Positions 1 through 12,887 are shown, counted from the first letter of the stretch. The stretch is DNA of 64,000 nucleotides from Tetrahymena thermophila SB210 (GCF_000189635.1 NW_002476542.1:1-64000), one strand, 5' to 3'. Notes: generated from the letters alone by a model not told the origin. Numbers and translations are program-made.

Positions 1-58
1 TTTCTATTAAATCTTATTAGAAATAGCACAAATTAAAACAAAACAATTGGCTAAAAAT

Positions 59-66
59 AAAAAAAA
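59..66 (-). terminator. Pol III oligo-T terminator of tRNA-Tyr
   Basis: A run of eight A on the + strand is T8 on the transcribed strand, beginning 2 nt past the 3' end of the tRNA gene. A run of this kind is the normal RNA polymerase III stop signal. A further T5 run (53-57) follows as a possible backup. Confidence 0.8.
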
Positions 67-67
67 T

Positions 68-150
68 CCGAACTCCCGGGTTCGAACCGGGGACCACCGG
101 ATGACTACAAACTTTACAGTCCGATGCTCTTCCAACTGAGCTAAGTTCGG
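68..150 (-). tRNA. tRNA-Tyr (anticodon GUA) with 11-nt intron
   Basis: Reading the minus strand gives a full cloverleaf: 7-bp acceptor stem (CCGAACT/AGTTCGG), D arm GCTC...GAGC, 5-bp anticodon stem TCGGA/TCCGG with one G-U pair, 5-nt variable loop and a CCCGG/CCGGG T arm enclosing TTCGAAC. The anticodon loop is CTGTAA-intron-A, so the anticodon is GTA (115-117). The intron (about 103-113) sits after position 37, the canonical place, and nuclear tRNA-Tyr genes commonly carry one. The internal B box GGTTCGAACC is intact. The CCA end is not encoded, as expected for a nuclear gene. Confidence 0.96.
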
Positions 151-1837
151 TTCGTTAACTTTTTTTTTATTAAATTCTTTTTATTTTGAATTAATTAAAT
201 ATTTTAGCTGAATAAATATTTATTAACAGAAAAATTATTCAAAATCTAATTTTATTAACAAAACCAACTAAAATTATAAAAATAAATCAAAAATTTTCAA
301 TTTGGTAAAATATTTTTTAAAACACAAACAAAAGGCAATAATAAAATTGAAACTTTCAAATTTCACACGCTTTAACTTATTAATAAAATATTTTGAATTA
401 TTTTATCATTTAATGCTATAAATTAAATTAAGTTAAAAATTCTATTCAACTTTTGTTCTAAATTTTTAGCGAATATCTTATTAACTTTAAAAATATCAAT
501 TATAGTCTTAATTACAGAATTGATTTTCATTTAAAACAATCTTTATTGAAAACTAAATAGATTATTAAGTAAATAAATGTTTTTTATTGGATTAATATAT
601 TTTTTTTTAAAATAAAATTACACTTTTAATATATTTATTAGAAGACTTTGAAATAAAAGAGCTTGTTGATGTATATTTTCCACATTTATTCTCAATTAAA
701 TACTTTTTAGAATTTTTTAAATTAATTTTAGTTTTTTAATTTTAGCTTAAATTACTTATTTCTTTCTTTCATGTAGATTTCTAATAAATAATACGTTTAA
801 CATTTTCAAGATTTTATTGAATTCAAATTGTCAAAATATGAATTAAAAAAATAATTTAGACTAAATCATAATAAAGGAAATGTGAAATCTTCCTTGCATA
901 TTATTGTGAAAGAAAAAAAGAAATATTATTCAGAAAATGAAAGAAGAGATAAGGAAAGAATTTAATTTTAATTTATCATAAATTTCTTATCCAGAACTGG
1001 ACAAAATGAAAAAGGAGTGTTTGTTTAAATAAATACTTTTTTACACTACAATTGAAATTTCTTAGATTAATTCAGAGGAGGAAGCAGAGTGTTAAAAATA
1101 GTTCTACATAAATATAAATTTATTTAAATTAATGTAGAGTCTTAGCGTATCTTTTTAATTTTATAAAATATCTGATGGGACTAAGATATTTTTATTTTTT
1201 ACCAAGTAAACCAAGTAAAAAAGCTTTAACAAAAAAATTCAAATAGATCTCAAAAGTTTAAGAAAGCGGGGAGAAAAGTACTTAAAAACATAATGCTGGA
1301 ATTATTTTATTATCATTATCAAAATATTTTAGTTTTAGAAAAATGATTGTAGCTTACTGCAAAGACTTTTAAAAAGAAGAACAAGGATCAAGCAACTGTA
1401 AAAAATGTGTTATAGTGGCAAAAAACAAAATTAATTTTTTGCAGATAGCTCGCCTTGAAGGATTTTCTGATATGTCGCTTAATGGAAATAAGAAATAAGA
1501 CAACAAGAAAATGAAAAGTTAAAAAAGAAAGAATTAAACAACTAATATGAAAAATGAAGCTAGATGAAAAAATAAGATTTTTTTACATTTAAAAGGTTAA
1601 AAATAAATAGGGTAAATTATACATATAATTTTTAAGATGGATAATTATTAATTAGAGCAGATATGAATAAGAATAAGAGAGAGCTGGATATTTAAAGTAC
1701 GCCAAATATTTGGTGAAAGGATAATAAAAAAATTAAAAAAACAAAAATTAAAAAATAACAAGTAAGAGTTAGCTTTCAAAATAAAAAGAGCTAAAACAAA
1801 TATAAATTAAACAATATACATACATCTATAATAAGAA
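151..1837. other. Intergenic region between tRNA-Tyr and importin gene
   Basis: AT-rich DNA without a convincing coding frame in the ciliate code. The last 900 bases or so before the importin start become purine-rich on the + strand (many GAAAG/AAAGA runs) and probably include its promoter and 5' leader. I see no tRNA-like or repeat structure here. Confidence 0.6.
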
Positions 1838-4800
1838 ATGGCTGAGCAATTAGTTCAAATTATTCAAAATTTAATTGGTGATATTGACCAAACCGTCCAA
1901 AAGCAAGCTGAAGCAGCTTTGATTACCTTGAGTGAACAAGATCCTAACACTTTCAGCATCAATCTCCTTTAAATTGGTAATTATTTTGTTTGAATCACTA
2001 CCTTCTCTTTTATTCATATCACTAGAAGTCGAATTCTTGAGAAAAAATTTATCTTTTGAATCAATTAACTCATCTTTTCTTTAAAAACTCATGTGCACAA
2101 AGCTCATTTACTTGATAAAATTTATGATTATTGAATTTGTTCATGATTCTCTTTAAAGCTTTCATAGAACTTCTTCTTATCTTTTTGGTTCTCGCCTTCA
2201 ATTAACTTGGCGGAATTTTTGAATTTAGCAAAGGAATAGAAGATCTTAAAGTAAAGAAGAAGTTATGGACAAAGAGTTAAGGTAGTTTGAGCAGCTTATG
2301 TGAAACATAGTTTAAAAGAGAAAAGATTTAGTTATTGATTTGATAAGAAAGAGTAATAGTGAGCATATGTAATACTTTATGGTAGTTCTTTATTGCAACT
2401 ATGTTTTAAATAAATATCTCACTCACTCTACTTAATCGATCTTTGTTGATCTAACATTCATTTTTAGAAATCATATGATAATCCTAAATTGTTTATTAAC
2501 TTATTGACTTTTTAAATAAAATAGCTATCCAACATACTCAAGATAATATTAGAATCTTTGCTATCAGTCACTTAAGAAAGAGAATTAGTAAGTTCTCTGA
2601 AAAATCTTTCTCTCTTATTTGGGATAAGCTTGCTCCTTAAAACTAAAATACAATTAAGACAGCTTTATTCGAAATGTTAACTAATGAAAAGAATAATACT
2701 GTCCGTGGCTTGATTTGTGATTGTATTGGTGAATTGGGTGGTTCTTTACTCGAAGATAAGGATGCTGGTAACCAATGGCCTGAATTGATCAGCATCGTCT
2801 GGTCTCTTTTCATGAAGGAAAGCGTTGAATTATTGGAATCTGGTTTCAAGATTCTTACTAACTTACTTACATATGCTCCTGACTCTTTCGATGGTCACAA
2901 GTAAGAATTAGCCACTCTCTTCCAAAATGGTGTCAAAAACGTTAACGCTAAGATTCAAGTTGCTTGTATCTAATCTATTGGTGCTTACATTTCTATGCTC
3001 GACCCCAAATAAGCTAAGTTATTCCAACCTTTAGTTCCTCTTATGCTCGAAAGTTTCTATACTCAAATCAAGTAAAGCCCTGATGATGCTGAAGAAATTT
3101 TGATTGTCTTCACTGATATTGCTGAAACTGAACCTAAATTCTTCAAGGAACACTTCGAATACCTCTTCTCCACCATCTGGAAAGTCAATATGGAACACGA
3201 AGATGTCGAAACAGATGTTAAGCACATGGGTACTGAAACTATTATCTCTTTGATTCAACGTCTCCCCTAAATTGTAAGAAAGAACCCTGCCTATATTAGC
3301 AGACTTATTGAAATGATCTTCAAGCACATGATCGAAATTGATGAAGAAATTACTGATGAATGGAAAAAGCCTGCTGAAGGTTTCAATGAAGATATCGAAG
3401 AAGATGCTGATTTCGAAACTACTCGTTTTGGTATGAATGCTATTGATAGAATCATTGACTCAGTTGGTGACGCTGAAACTCTTCCTATCCTCTCTGCTAC
3501 TGTTGAAAAGCTTCTTTAACACAACGACTGGAGATACAATTTCTCTGCTATCATGGCTCTTTCATAGGTAAAGATATTAAATGATTATATATTTAAAAAG
3601 TTAGTTTGGCACCTTATTGAAAAATAAACATAAAACAAGTATGGATTAATATGTATAGATTTATTTATTGGGGAAAAATTAACAAAAAAAGAGAAGCAAA
3701 TAGATGAAGAATAGCACAAATATGTTTATCAAAATATTCTTTAGGAACAAAATAAAAAAGAATCAGTCAAGCAATAAAGCGGAGTTGCGCGAATTATTTA
3801 AAAAAAAAAGACCAATAATTAAAGGATATTAGATAAAAAATCATAGATAAGAAAAATAAAAATTAAAAAGTGTTTGCTTCTTGCTTCTTGCTATTTGTTT
3901 ATATGAAATGTATAAATAAAGCATAAATAAATAAGAAATAAAAAGTGATGAACGACAATACAAATACAACCAAACAGCTAATTCAATATAGCAAGCAAAG
4001 ATTTTAGAAAGAATTAAACTAATAAATAAATAAATTGGCTGAGTTAATTAATTAATTAAGTAATTCCCCCACTTCAAGCAATTTATTTAATAATTTTTTC
4101 TTTCTATTTTTTACTGAGAATCTATTCAATTATTATTAGATATAATAATGAACATTCTATTGAACATAGAATGTTTAATTAATAATTTCTTATTCTAAAA
4201 TTAAAAAGTCTAAAATTTCATTCATATTCATTAATCATAATAAGTGCCAAACTAAAATCAATTAAAATTTTATAATTAAAAATATTCTAAATTAAATTAT
4301 TTTAATAAAAGGTCGGTGAATACATCGATGATGTTGCTACTGTTCAACCTATTGTTGACACTGTTCTTAAATTCTTGAACAATGAAAATCCCATGCTCAG
4401 ATATGCTGTCTTCCACGCTATTGGTCAAATTTCTGATGACATGAAACCCGACTTCTAAGTTAAATACAAGGATAACATTATGCCCATTCTTTTGAAATAC
4501 TTAGATGACCCTGTTCCCAGAGTCGTTTCTCATGCTGCTGCTGCTTTAACTAACTTCGTTGAAGGTTTCTCTGATGATGATATTACTCCCTACTTGTAAT
4601 AAACTTTACAAAAACTCTTCACTTTAGTTAACACTGGATGCTCTATTGTCAAGGAAAATTGTATGACTGCCATCGCTTCTACAGCTGAATCTGCCAAGGC
4701 TAAATTCCACGACTACTTCAATGAATGCATTCCTATCCTCTTCAACGTCTTTGAAACCTACACTAGCAAAGAATACAAGCAATTGAGAGGTTAAACCATT

Positions 4801-6330
4801 GAATGTATCACTTTGATTGCTCATTCCATCAACAAGGAAGTTTTCTTACCCCACTTATAGAAAATCACCTAAATCATTGTCACTGTCCAAAACTCCAACT
4901 TAGACAACTAAGATCCTCAAAAGAGCTACGTTCTTTCTGGATGGTAACGTCTCTGCCTCAACTACTCTAACGAATTGGTTCCTTACTTACCCGAAATCGT
5001 CCCCGGTGTCTTCAGATTAGTTGAATAAATCACTAAGAAAGACGGTGAAGATGGTTATGATGTTGATGAAGCTGAAATTGCTCTTGCTATGTTAGAAGTT
5101 TTCATCGATTAATTCAACAAAAACTTCGCTCCTTACGTTGAAAGCACCACTAGACTCATTTCTCCTCTTTTGGACTTCAAGTATGCTGAATCCATCAGAG
5201 AATCAGCTTCTAAGTGTGTCCCTGGTCTCGTTAAGTGTGCTGGAGATAACCACGAAATCTAAAAGAACATGGTCAGATACTTCCTCTAACTCTTACTCGA
5301 TGCCACAAGCACCGAATTCGATTCCACCATCATGATTACCCAAATCAGTGCTATCAGAGACTGTATTGACTCTGCTGGTAAGTTCATGACCCAAGAAGAA
5401 CTCCAAAGTCTCTCCAACAAGGTTATCAAGCTTCTTCTCGATTCTGATAAGAGAAAGGCTGAAAATGAAAAGTGGAAGAATGACGAAGAAGTCGAAGAAG
5501 ATGAAAAGGAAATTCTTGAAGATGATCTTGAAATGGAAGAAGAATTATAAGTCGCTATTGCTGAATTAATCGGAATACTCTTCAAGACCCACAAAGAACA
5601 AACTCTTCAACTTGCTGATCTCATTTACACCCAAGTCCTCCCCAAGGTTTTGGATCCTACTGTTTCTGACAGAATGCACAAGTTTGGTCTCTTCTTGATT
5701 GACGATATGGTTGAATTCCTTGGATTCGAACTTATGTCAGTTAGATGGAATGAATTAGCCACTGCTTTGAAGATGTTCGCCCAAGACAAGTCTTGCCAAG
5801 TCAGATAAGCTGCCGTTTACGGTATTGGTATATTTGCTTAAAACACTCCTAATGCCTCTTTCACTCCTTACGCTTAAGACCTTATCTCAACTTTGATCCA
5901 ATCTTCTAACATCCCTCAAGGAGAAGAAAAGGAAAAGCAATACGGTCATGCTCGTGACAATGCCATCGCCTCTATTGGTAAAATCATCAAGTCTTAAAGC
6001 ATTGTTGCTCCTGAAGTCATTACCTACTGGATTTCTAACCTTCCTCTTAAATATGACAAGCCCGAAGCACATATCCAACATTAATTATTAGCAGAAATCT
6101 GTATCTCTAGACCTGATCTCCTCTCCACTGATCTTATCACTAAGACTATTCAAATTTTCGGTTAAATCTTAGAAACCAAGTATTTAGATCAACAAAAGGG
6201 AGCTCCTCTTGTCTCTCAAGCCCTCAAAGTTTTGGCCCAAAATCCTCACGTCACTGCCGAATACAACAAAATTATCTCTGTATTGACTGAATAACAATAA
6301 GAAAAACTTAAAAAGGCCTTCTAAGCTTGA
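1838..6330 (+). CDS. Importin-beta family karyopherin, importin-5/Kap121-like
   Basis: Exons 1838-1976, 2525-3567 and 4312-6330 join in phase to 1066 residues ending at TGA. Karyopherin-beta proteins carry cargo through nuclear pores and are released by Ran-GTP. The N-terminus has the importin-beta N-terminal pattern (paired helices, then NIRIFAISHLRKRI across intron 1). The rest is a continuous series of HEAT-like amphipathic helices. The length is close to importin-5/Kap121 (about 1090 residues), and blocks such as GMNAIDRI followed by HNDWRYNFSAIMALSQ fit that subfamily better than Kap123 or transportin. An acidic Glu/Asp-rich loop lies at about residues 780-805. Codons ending in C (ATC, CTC, GTC) are commoner than in the channel genes, suggesting high expression. 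The family is clear; the exact orthologue is an inference. Confidence 0.93.
1977..2524 (+). other. Importin intron 1 (548 nt)
   Basis: A phase-1 GT...AG intron bounded by GTAATT and AATAG. It is unusually long and less AT-rich than most introns here. A stretch at about 2010-2235 is open in one frame, but its product shows no importin similarity and it ends in TGA, so I treat it as intronic. I found no snoRNA box pair or tRNA-like fold inside. Confidence 0.75.
3568..4311 (+). other. Importin intron 2 (744 nt)
   Basis: A phase-0 intron bounded by GTAAAG and AAAAG. It contains a short direct repeat of TGCTTCT (about 3873-3893), runs of AATAAATA, a lone C5 tract (about 4065) and a perfect 10-bp inverted repeat at 4151-4175. 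No coding frame is visible. Confidence 0.75.
4151..4175. repeat. Perfect 10-bp inverted repeat in importin intron 2
   Basis: AACATTCTAT and ATAGAATGTT flank the 5-nt spacer TGAAC and can form a stem-loop in DNA or in the unspliced RNA. No known family applies. Confidence 0.75.
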
Positions 6331-7966
6331 GAAATAAGTATTCAAGAAGACATTCTTCGATGAGAAATGATTTAAAACAAAAATCGAATAGTTCTTCTTT
6401 GGAAAAATGTTAGTTAAATAAACTTCACTCATCATCTCTTATTAATATTAATCTTAAAAATATATACTAAAACATCCATCATTCATACATTCATTAATTA
6501 TTTCCTATCATTAATACCATAATGGAAAACCATAAATTAATTTCTTTAAAAACAAATTTGATCACAATTAAACATTATTTTCTCGTCGTTTCAAATATCT
6601 ACATATTATTGTTAATATAAACAATCTTTTATTGTTATTATGATTTCATTTTTCTCACATTATTTTTTAATTAAAAAATATCTTCAGTTTAATAATTAAT
6701 ATTATTTTTCTTTTTATAAAAACTCTTTTTTTCTTAAAATAATAAATTTATATTAAAATAAATTAAATTCATTTAATATTCAATAAATTTATTTATTTAT
6801 AATCAACAAATATCAATTCAAATTTAACATATCAAATATTTTGAAATAACTACTACTTTTTGAATTTTTCTATAAAGTTATTACTGAAATCAAAATAATT
6901 AGGCAACACAAAATATGAAAAATACTTTAAATTATTTTTGAATTAATTTATTTTTAAAGATATGGAAAACGAAAATTCTTTTAGTTACTTTAAATCCTGT
7001 CTATTTGATATTTAAAACAAATATTTAAATATTTAAAATATTGAAATACAAACTTTGATATTTTTAAGCCAACCTTATTATTAAGTAATTAAATATTTTA
7101 AAAAATACTACATGATATATTTTATGAAATATTTATATCAACTTTTAAATTGTATTTTTAATATTTAATTATTGCTATCAAAGTATATTTGATATTTAAA
7201 ATACTATTTTCCTTTTTAAACTTAAATATTCCTTAAATGCTATTGAAAGTAGATTAATTTATTGTTCTAAGGTTTTTGTATTAATATGAACATTCATCAA
7301 TATAATTTTTCCTTTTTGATTATGGCATATTTTCAGTTAAAAATAAATTTAAAATAACTTGTCCAGTTAACTTTTTACGAAAAAATTAAATCTTATAAAT
7401 ACATTTAAGTGAATAAGTAAATCAAAGAGATAAAATTTATTTATTTCAACTATAAATAAAATTTAATTTACTCTTTACTGGTTTTTTGATCAATTGATAA
7501 AAATAAATAAAATTACATATTGATTTTTAGTTTCTTGTATCACTTTTATAATAAATTATAAGAAAAACATAAATAATTCGAAGGGTTGATGTTAAAAAGC
7601 ATATTAAATTAGCTTTATTTGTTGTGGTTCTGTCTTTCCTTTTAGCAATTAATAAAGTAAAATTAATTAAGGAATAAAAATTCTATAAAAATTATACCAA
7701 ATATTATATGAAAATTCAATGAAAGATTAAATAAGTAATATTTTAAAGATTAATAAGGGCTTTGAAAGTAAAAACGCGATCTATTCCCAACGCCTATATT
7801 AATAATTAATTAATTTTTTTTATTGAGACAGAAGTCGCTAAAATCTTGAGAAAAACTAAAGATAAATTTTTAAATTACAAAAAGACTTGAATTGATTGAT
7901 TTAAAATCGCATACATACATTTTTTATTAAAATCAAAGCTAACAAAAAAGTAAAAATTAGCTAATT
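6331..7966. other. Intergenic region, importin to cNMP-binding gene
   Basis: The importin 3' UTR and the next gene's promoter region, on the same strand. Nearly pure A/T over 6450-7600. A slightly GC-richer patch (7765-7850, with AAACGCGATC and CCCAACGCC) has no coding frame or recognisable RNA structure. Confidence 0.6.
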
Positions 7967-10900
7967 ATGTAAGATAATAAAATTGAAACAGATAGAGATA
8001 CTTCTCCATTCTAAAAATCTTGTTCGAGCTTAGACAGCTAAAACGAGATGAATACTAGCAGAACTAACTTTAAAGAGCCATTAAGTAATAGAAATGAGTA
8101 AAATGAGAATGAAGTAAGCATTATGAAGAAAAGATTGTCAGAAAAGTAGAATAATCGATGTGGACCATCTCACTTTCAAAGATTCAGTCTAGGATCAGTG
8201 GACTTAGCAAATGTTGAATTCAAAGAAACTAAGCTCTAATAATATAATGCTCATATGTAGGAAGTTTAAGAATTATTGAATTAAGAAAGACTTTATTTAA
8301 GTCAGCCTGCAGTGTAGCAAGTATTCTAAACGAATTTTTTTTTCTTTGGTTTTATATACAATAAAAAAAATAGTAGTTCGCGCTATACAAGTATATTATT
8401 AATTATTATATAGATGGCTATAAAAATTTTCAAAAAGCAATTGAAGTCAAAGTTAGAAGTCCAATTCATTTACAAGCTCATGCAAAATCTAGAAATATTT
8501 GAGCAAAACACTGAAATTATGAGCTCTGAAATAGTGACAAGAGATTTAGTAAAATACTTCTAAATTTCATTCTATAAGAAACACCACAAGCTATTTGATG
8601 TTGGTAAATTAATTACTATCTTAAGGTGATTATTTAATAAGGATAATTTAACATATAACTAGACTAGTATGGAGACAAGTTTTACATCATCTTATAAGGT
8701 AAGTATTTCAAAAAGATTCTTTTTAGAGAGCATTTAGTTTCATCATATGACTTAAATTAAAGCATCTCATCTATTTCATCAATCAAGCAAATATAAAAAA
8801 TAATACTAAAATTAATTAAGATCTAAATAGACTTTTTATTTAGTTTTCAAATATATTTCTTGATTTTTCAAAATCTCAAAGAAATTAATTAATAAATTAA
8901 TTAGCTGTTATTTTCAAAATATTTCATAAAAAATCTTTTGAAAACCAGTATTTATTTTCCTTACAATAGAAAATATTTCTTTTGTAATTCAGCTCTTCAA
9001 ATTTATAGCTTAATTTACTTAAATAAAAATTTCTTTTATATTATAAATAAAGGTTCAGTTTACTGTCTTGTTCCAGATGCTGAAAAAAGCAAAGCTTATT
9101 AAAAATAAATAAACAATCAAGCTAATGACTAAGAAAATGGTATTAAAACAAAAAATTAAGCTATTATAAAAATTGTAAAATCCTAAACAGAGCGCTAGTA
9201 ATTTATATAAAAATTATACATTTTTAATTAATTTTTTCATTTAATTTAGGAGAAGAAATTCAGGAACTATATCTGCAATGAACTCTATCATTGATTTGGA
9301 TTCCTCCCGATTTGATAATAACGATGAATAAGAATAATAATTTATTGAATAGAATTATCCTTAGTTCAAGCTAGCTAAAATAATGAAATCTGGAGAAGCC
9401 TTTGGTGAGATAGCTCTGCTGTCAGAAGAAAGCAAAAGGTAAAGAAATGTTTTAAATGCATAAAATTAATTTAATGTTTTTGAATTTTTAAATAGGACAG
9501 CAACTGTTGTTTTTAAGGAAGATAGTTGGGTACTTTCTTTGACAAAGTCTTCATTTGAATAAATTATGGGCAATTACAAGACTAATATTATACAAGATAA
9601 TTTAGAATTTTTAAAGACTTTTGAATTCTTTAGTAGTATTCCAAACTAAAGACTTTTAGGTCTGCTTCATTCAATGGCTAACCACTAATATAATAAAAAG
9701 ACAGTTATTTATACAGAAAAAGACCCAAGTTCTCATATTTTTTTCATTAAAAACGGATCTGTAGAAATTAGCTAACAACAAAATACATTTGAATAAGGAC
9801 CTGCTACTTCTTCTACTACTAATATTAATCAAAAAATTAAAATAAGAAGAAAAACTAATTCCTAAAGTATTCACATAGCAGAAAACCTCAAGCAAGGAAG
9901 AAATAAAAATAGTAATGGAAATAAAAGTAATAATAGCACAATGATAAAAGCAATAAATACTGAAAGCTCAGATTCAGAAAGCAGCAATTCTCTAAACAAC
10001 TCAATCAAGGAAAGAGAGTAGCAAATTATTTACTTTATTAATAAAGATAAAAGCAAGTCTCAAAAAAGAATTGCAATTGCTTCACTCGGAAAAGGATCTT
10101 ATTTTGGTGAAGATGAAATACTTATTCACATTTCATAAAAAAGAAAATCTCAAGCAGTATGCCAATCAGGAAAAACTGAAATCTTCTCAATTGAAAAAAA
10201 GGTAAGATTATTTTAATAATTCATTAATATAATTTGAAAGTTACTAAAATTTCATTCTAAATTTATCAATCATATAAATGACATTTAAAAAAATTAAAAC
10301 AAATATTGAATTTTTAAGAAAAATATTTTTTAAGAATTTTAAAATTTTTCAAAAAAATTAATTTTTTAAATATTTTATTTGAGATACTTCATTTTTGATA
10401 CAAGCTATTTTTATTTATATTAAGATTAAACATTTTAAAAATCATAATTTATTTGCTGGTATATAAAAAAAACTTATTTATCTCAAATTTGAAAAATAAA
10501 ACAATAAATAAATTAATTAATTGATTATTTTATTTATTTTGAAAAAGAAATATTTCATTCAAAAAGTATATTTTAATTTTATCATTGATTTAATTATTTT
10601 TTTACTTAAAAAAAATAATAAATTTTATTATTTTTAGAATATTTATTTCTTTTTAAGAAAATATAGAGCTAAAATTATTTTAGCATTTTTGATATTTAAG
10701 TGAATGTTTAATATTAAAATAGAAATTATTTGATATACTGAAGGAATACGGATAGAAATAAAAGTTTATATAGGATGCTCAAGTACGTAATGAAATGAGA
10801 AATAGTAGAATTAATAAGATGCTTGATAATGAGAGGGATTAAAAACTTTATAGTACAAGTGTAAAATATTACTAGAAAAACTATGAGTAGATGGAATAAG

Positions 10901-11919
10901 AAAAGTTTATTAATCTTCCAGTTCACAATAGATAACAAGAACAATCTCTTTATTATTCCTCTAAAAATATATCAACTTAGGCTATAAGCTCTTCTTAGTC
11001 ATCTATCTAACAGATTAAATCAACACTTCATATTCCAAGTAGTACAAATATACCTCAAAATTCTTCTAGTAATATCAATGGAAGCTCTTATTAGAACAAT
11101 GTTTCAAACAACTCTTCGAACTAGGTTTTTCATCCTTATCGTAGACCTTCGTTGACTTTTGTGCTAGATGAAGTTGAGAAAAGCGAAGAATTTTAAAAGA
11201 TATATCAAAAGAAAAAAAAAATTATGGAAACAAAGAATAATGTGAAACTCTTTACTATGAAAAATGATCAATACGTCTTTACCATCAATAAAATATTGAA
11301 AGATGGAAATTTTAATTTAAGAAATGGCTCTCTGCCTCATTTTTAAGAGAAATTCTAGTTTTAGCATACTGATCACACCAAAAAGAGTGGTAAGATGAAT
11401 AAATACAATATCCCATTCAATTCAGTTCTGAAGGATAGCTAAAAGGAAAATAATAATTCTATATTACCTTTAGGTTCTACTTCTCCTAATATTACTTCAA
11501 GATATCTCTCACCAAATTCAAATCATTCCAAAATGTCGTTTTTGTAGTAAAGCAACAATAAATCCACTTCTGTTCACATGTCTCAACTTACTTCGCCAAA
11601 AAACAACAAAAACAATTATCTCTTTTTGTCTAAACAGAAGATTGATTCTTCTTAAATTTTCAATTCCCTTCTGAAAACCAAGTAGCAAAAATTCGAAGAG
11701 CAATTTGCAAAAAGCTCAAATAAAAACGAAGCAGGAAACAAAAATGCCTTTAAAGTAATAATTACACCAAGCCAGTAGAAATAGCAGTAGTAAGAATTGC
11801 AATAACAACAACCATAAGAAAACAATAAGATAAATATCTTCACAAAAAGTGTTTACAACATTTCTTCAAGATTAGTGCAACCTTTGCTTCCTTCTTCGAA
11901 TAAGCATATAAATATTTGA
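7967..11919 (+). CDS. Protein with two cyclic-nucleotide-binding domains
   Basis: Exons 7967-8320, 8414-8603, 8642-8698, 9053-9197, 9250-9438, 9496-10201 and 10723-11919 give 945 residues. The first cNBD spans about residues 165-330. It has the beta-roll signature YGDKFYIILQGSVY and the phosphate-binding cassette FGEIALLSEESKR, with Glu and Arg as in cAMP-dependent kinase regulatory subunits, and a low-complexity insertion of about 80 residues between the two. A second cNBD (about 330-547) has IFFIKNGSVEI, then a Ser/Asn insertion of about 130 residues, then a degenerate cassette YFGEDEILIHIS. The C-terminal 400 residues are Ser/Asn/Gln-rich with no domain I recognise. RRNSG lies in the first insertion and resembles a PKA-type site. 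No kinase or channel domain is present. The 38-nt intron 8604-8641 is the least certain boundary: a 26-nt alternative starting at 8600 also keeps the frame. Confidence 0.88.
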
Positions 11920-12887
11920 AAAAAAGTAAACTACAAAATAAATAAATAACTTTACATTATTCTTTTATATTATCTCATAAAAATAAGCTATTTATAAAAT
12001 TCAATATTTAATATTCAATGTAAATAAATATATGCATAAAATACAGTAAAAAAATCTAATCGATAAATTTAAATTATTTGAATAATTCATCAATAATCAA
12101 ATAATAATAATAATAAAAGAAAAAACCTCAATTTCTTTTTTATCATCAAAATTACATTTGTTTTTTTGTTAGTATTTTTACCGTATATAATCGACACAAA
12201 TACAGTCCATCTATAAAATAGAGTAAAAGCAAAAAATTCAAAATCCATTAAGAAGGCTTCGTAGTATTTAGAAGTTGTCACTAAATAATTTATTCCATTT
12301 TCTAGTTGTTTCTAAATATTAATAGAGATTTATATAGGTCACAAATTTATGAAATATGTATATTATAAAATTTTGTTGTCTGTTTTGCGCTATAGGTGTT
12401 TTAGCTTTAAAATTATTTAACAAAATGCAATTTTTGATGTAGTTTTTGTGAGTTTTACTAGGCTTTTTTTGAAAATTTTTAACAAAAGGGCTCTGTATTA
12501 ACAAAAGAAGTTGAAAAAATAATTTAACGTTTATTAAAAAAAGGTAATTGTATGTAATTATATAAGTTAAGTAGAGAATACGAAAAATAAAGAATAATAA
12601 GCGTTATCCTAATTAAAAAATGACAGTATATATTTATGTTGCTTAAATCAAAGGTGATTTAAAGATTCTTTTATATAAGTTTAATATAATAGTCAGATAG
12701 GTTGTTGAATGAATTATTTATTGATAGAACGAGTGATTGAACTTGAGTGCGCGTATATGCATATATTTGTATGTATATATGTATCATTGGACTCTTTCTG
12801 CTTTTCTAGAATTTTTATATCTACTATCTTAAATATAATTCAAGTTTCTTCTAATTATTGCATAAATTAAGATGATTCTCCATCTAA
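11920..12887. other. Convergent intergenic region
   Basis: This holds the 3' ends of two converging genes. It is AT-rich with no coding frame. It includes an alternating purine-pyrimidine stretch (about 12747-12785: GTGCGCGTATATGCATAT, then TATGTATATATGTAT) just beyond the ubiquitin-conjugating enzyme gene. Confidence 0.6.

Noticed and set aside
2021..2235. Open stretch inside importin intron 1 as a real exon
   Set aside because: Its translation bears no resemblance to importins and ends in TGA. Skipping it gives a continuous importin N-terminus.
4063..4068. C5 tract in importin intron 2 as a second polypurine boundary pair
   Set aside because: No G5 partner in inverted orientation lies within the expected 80-120 nt. 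The nearest G4 is about 390 nt away.
5286..5594. Ser-rich minus-strand frame in the importin gene
   Set aside because: It is antisense to the Glu/Asp-rich loop of the importin; Ser runs arise from complemented GAA/GAT codons.
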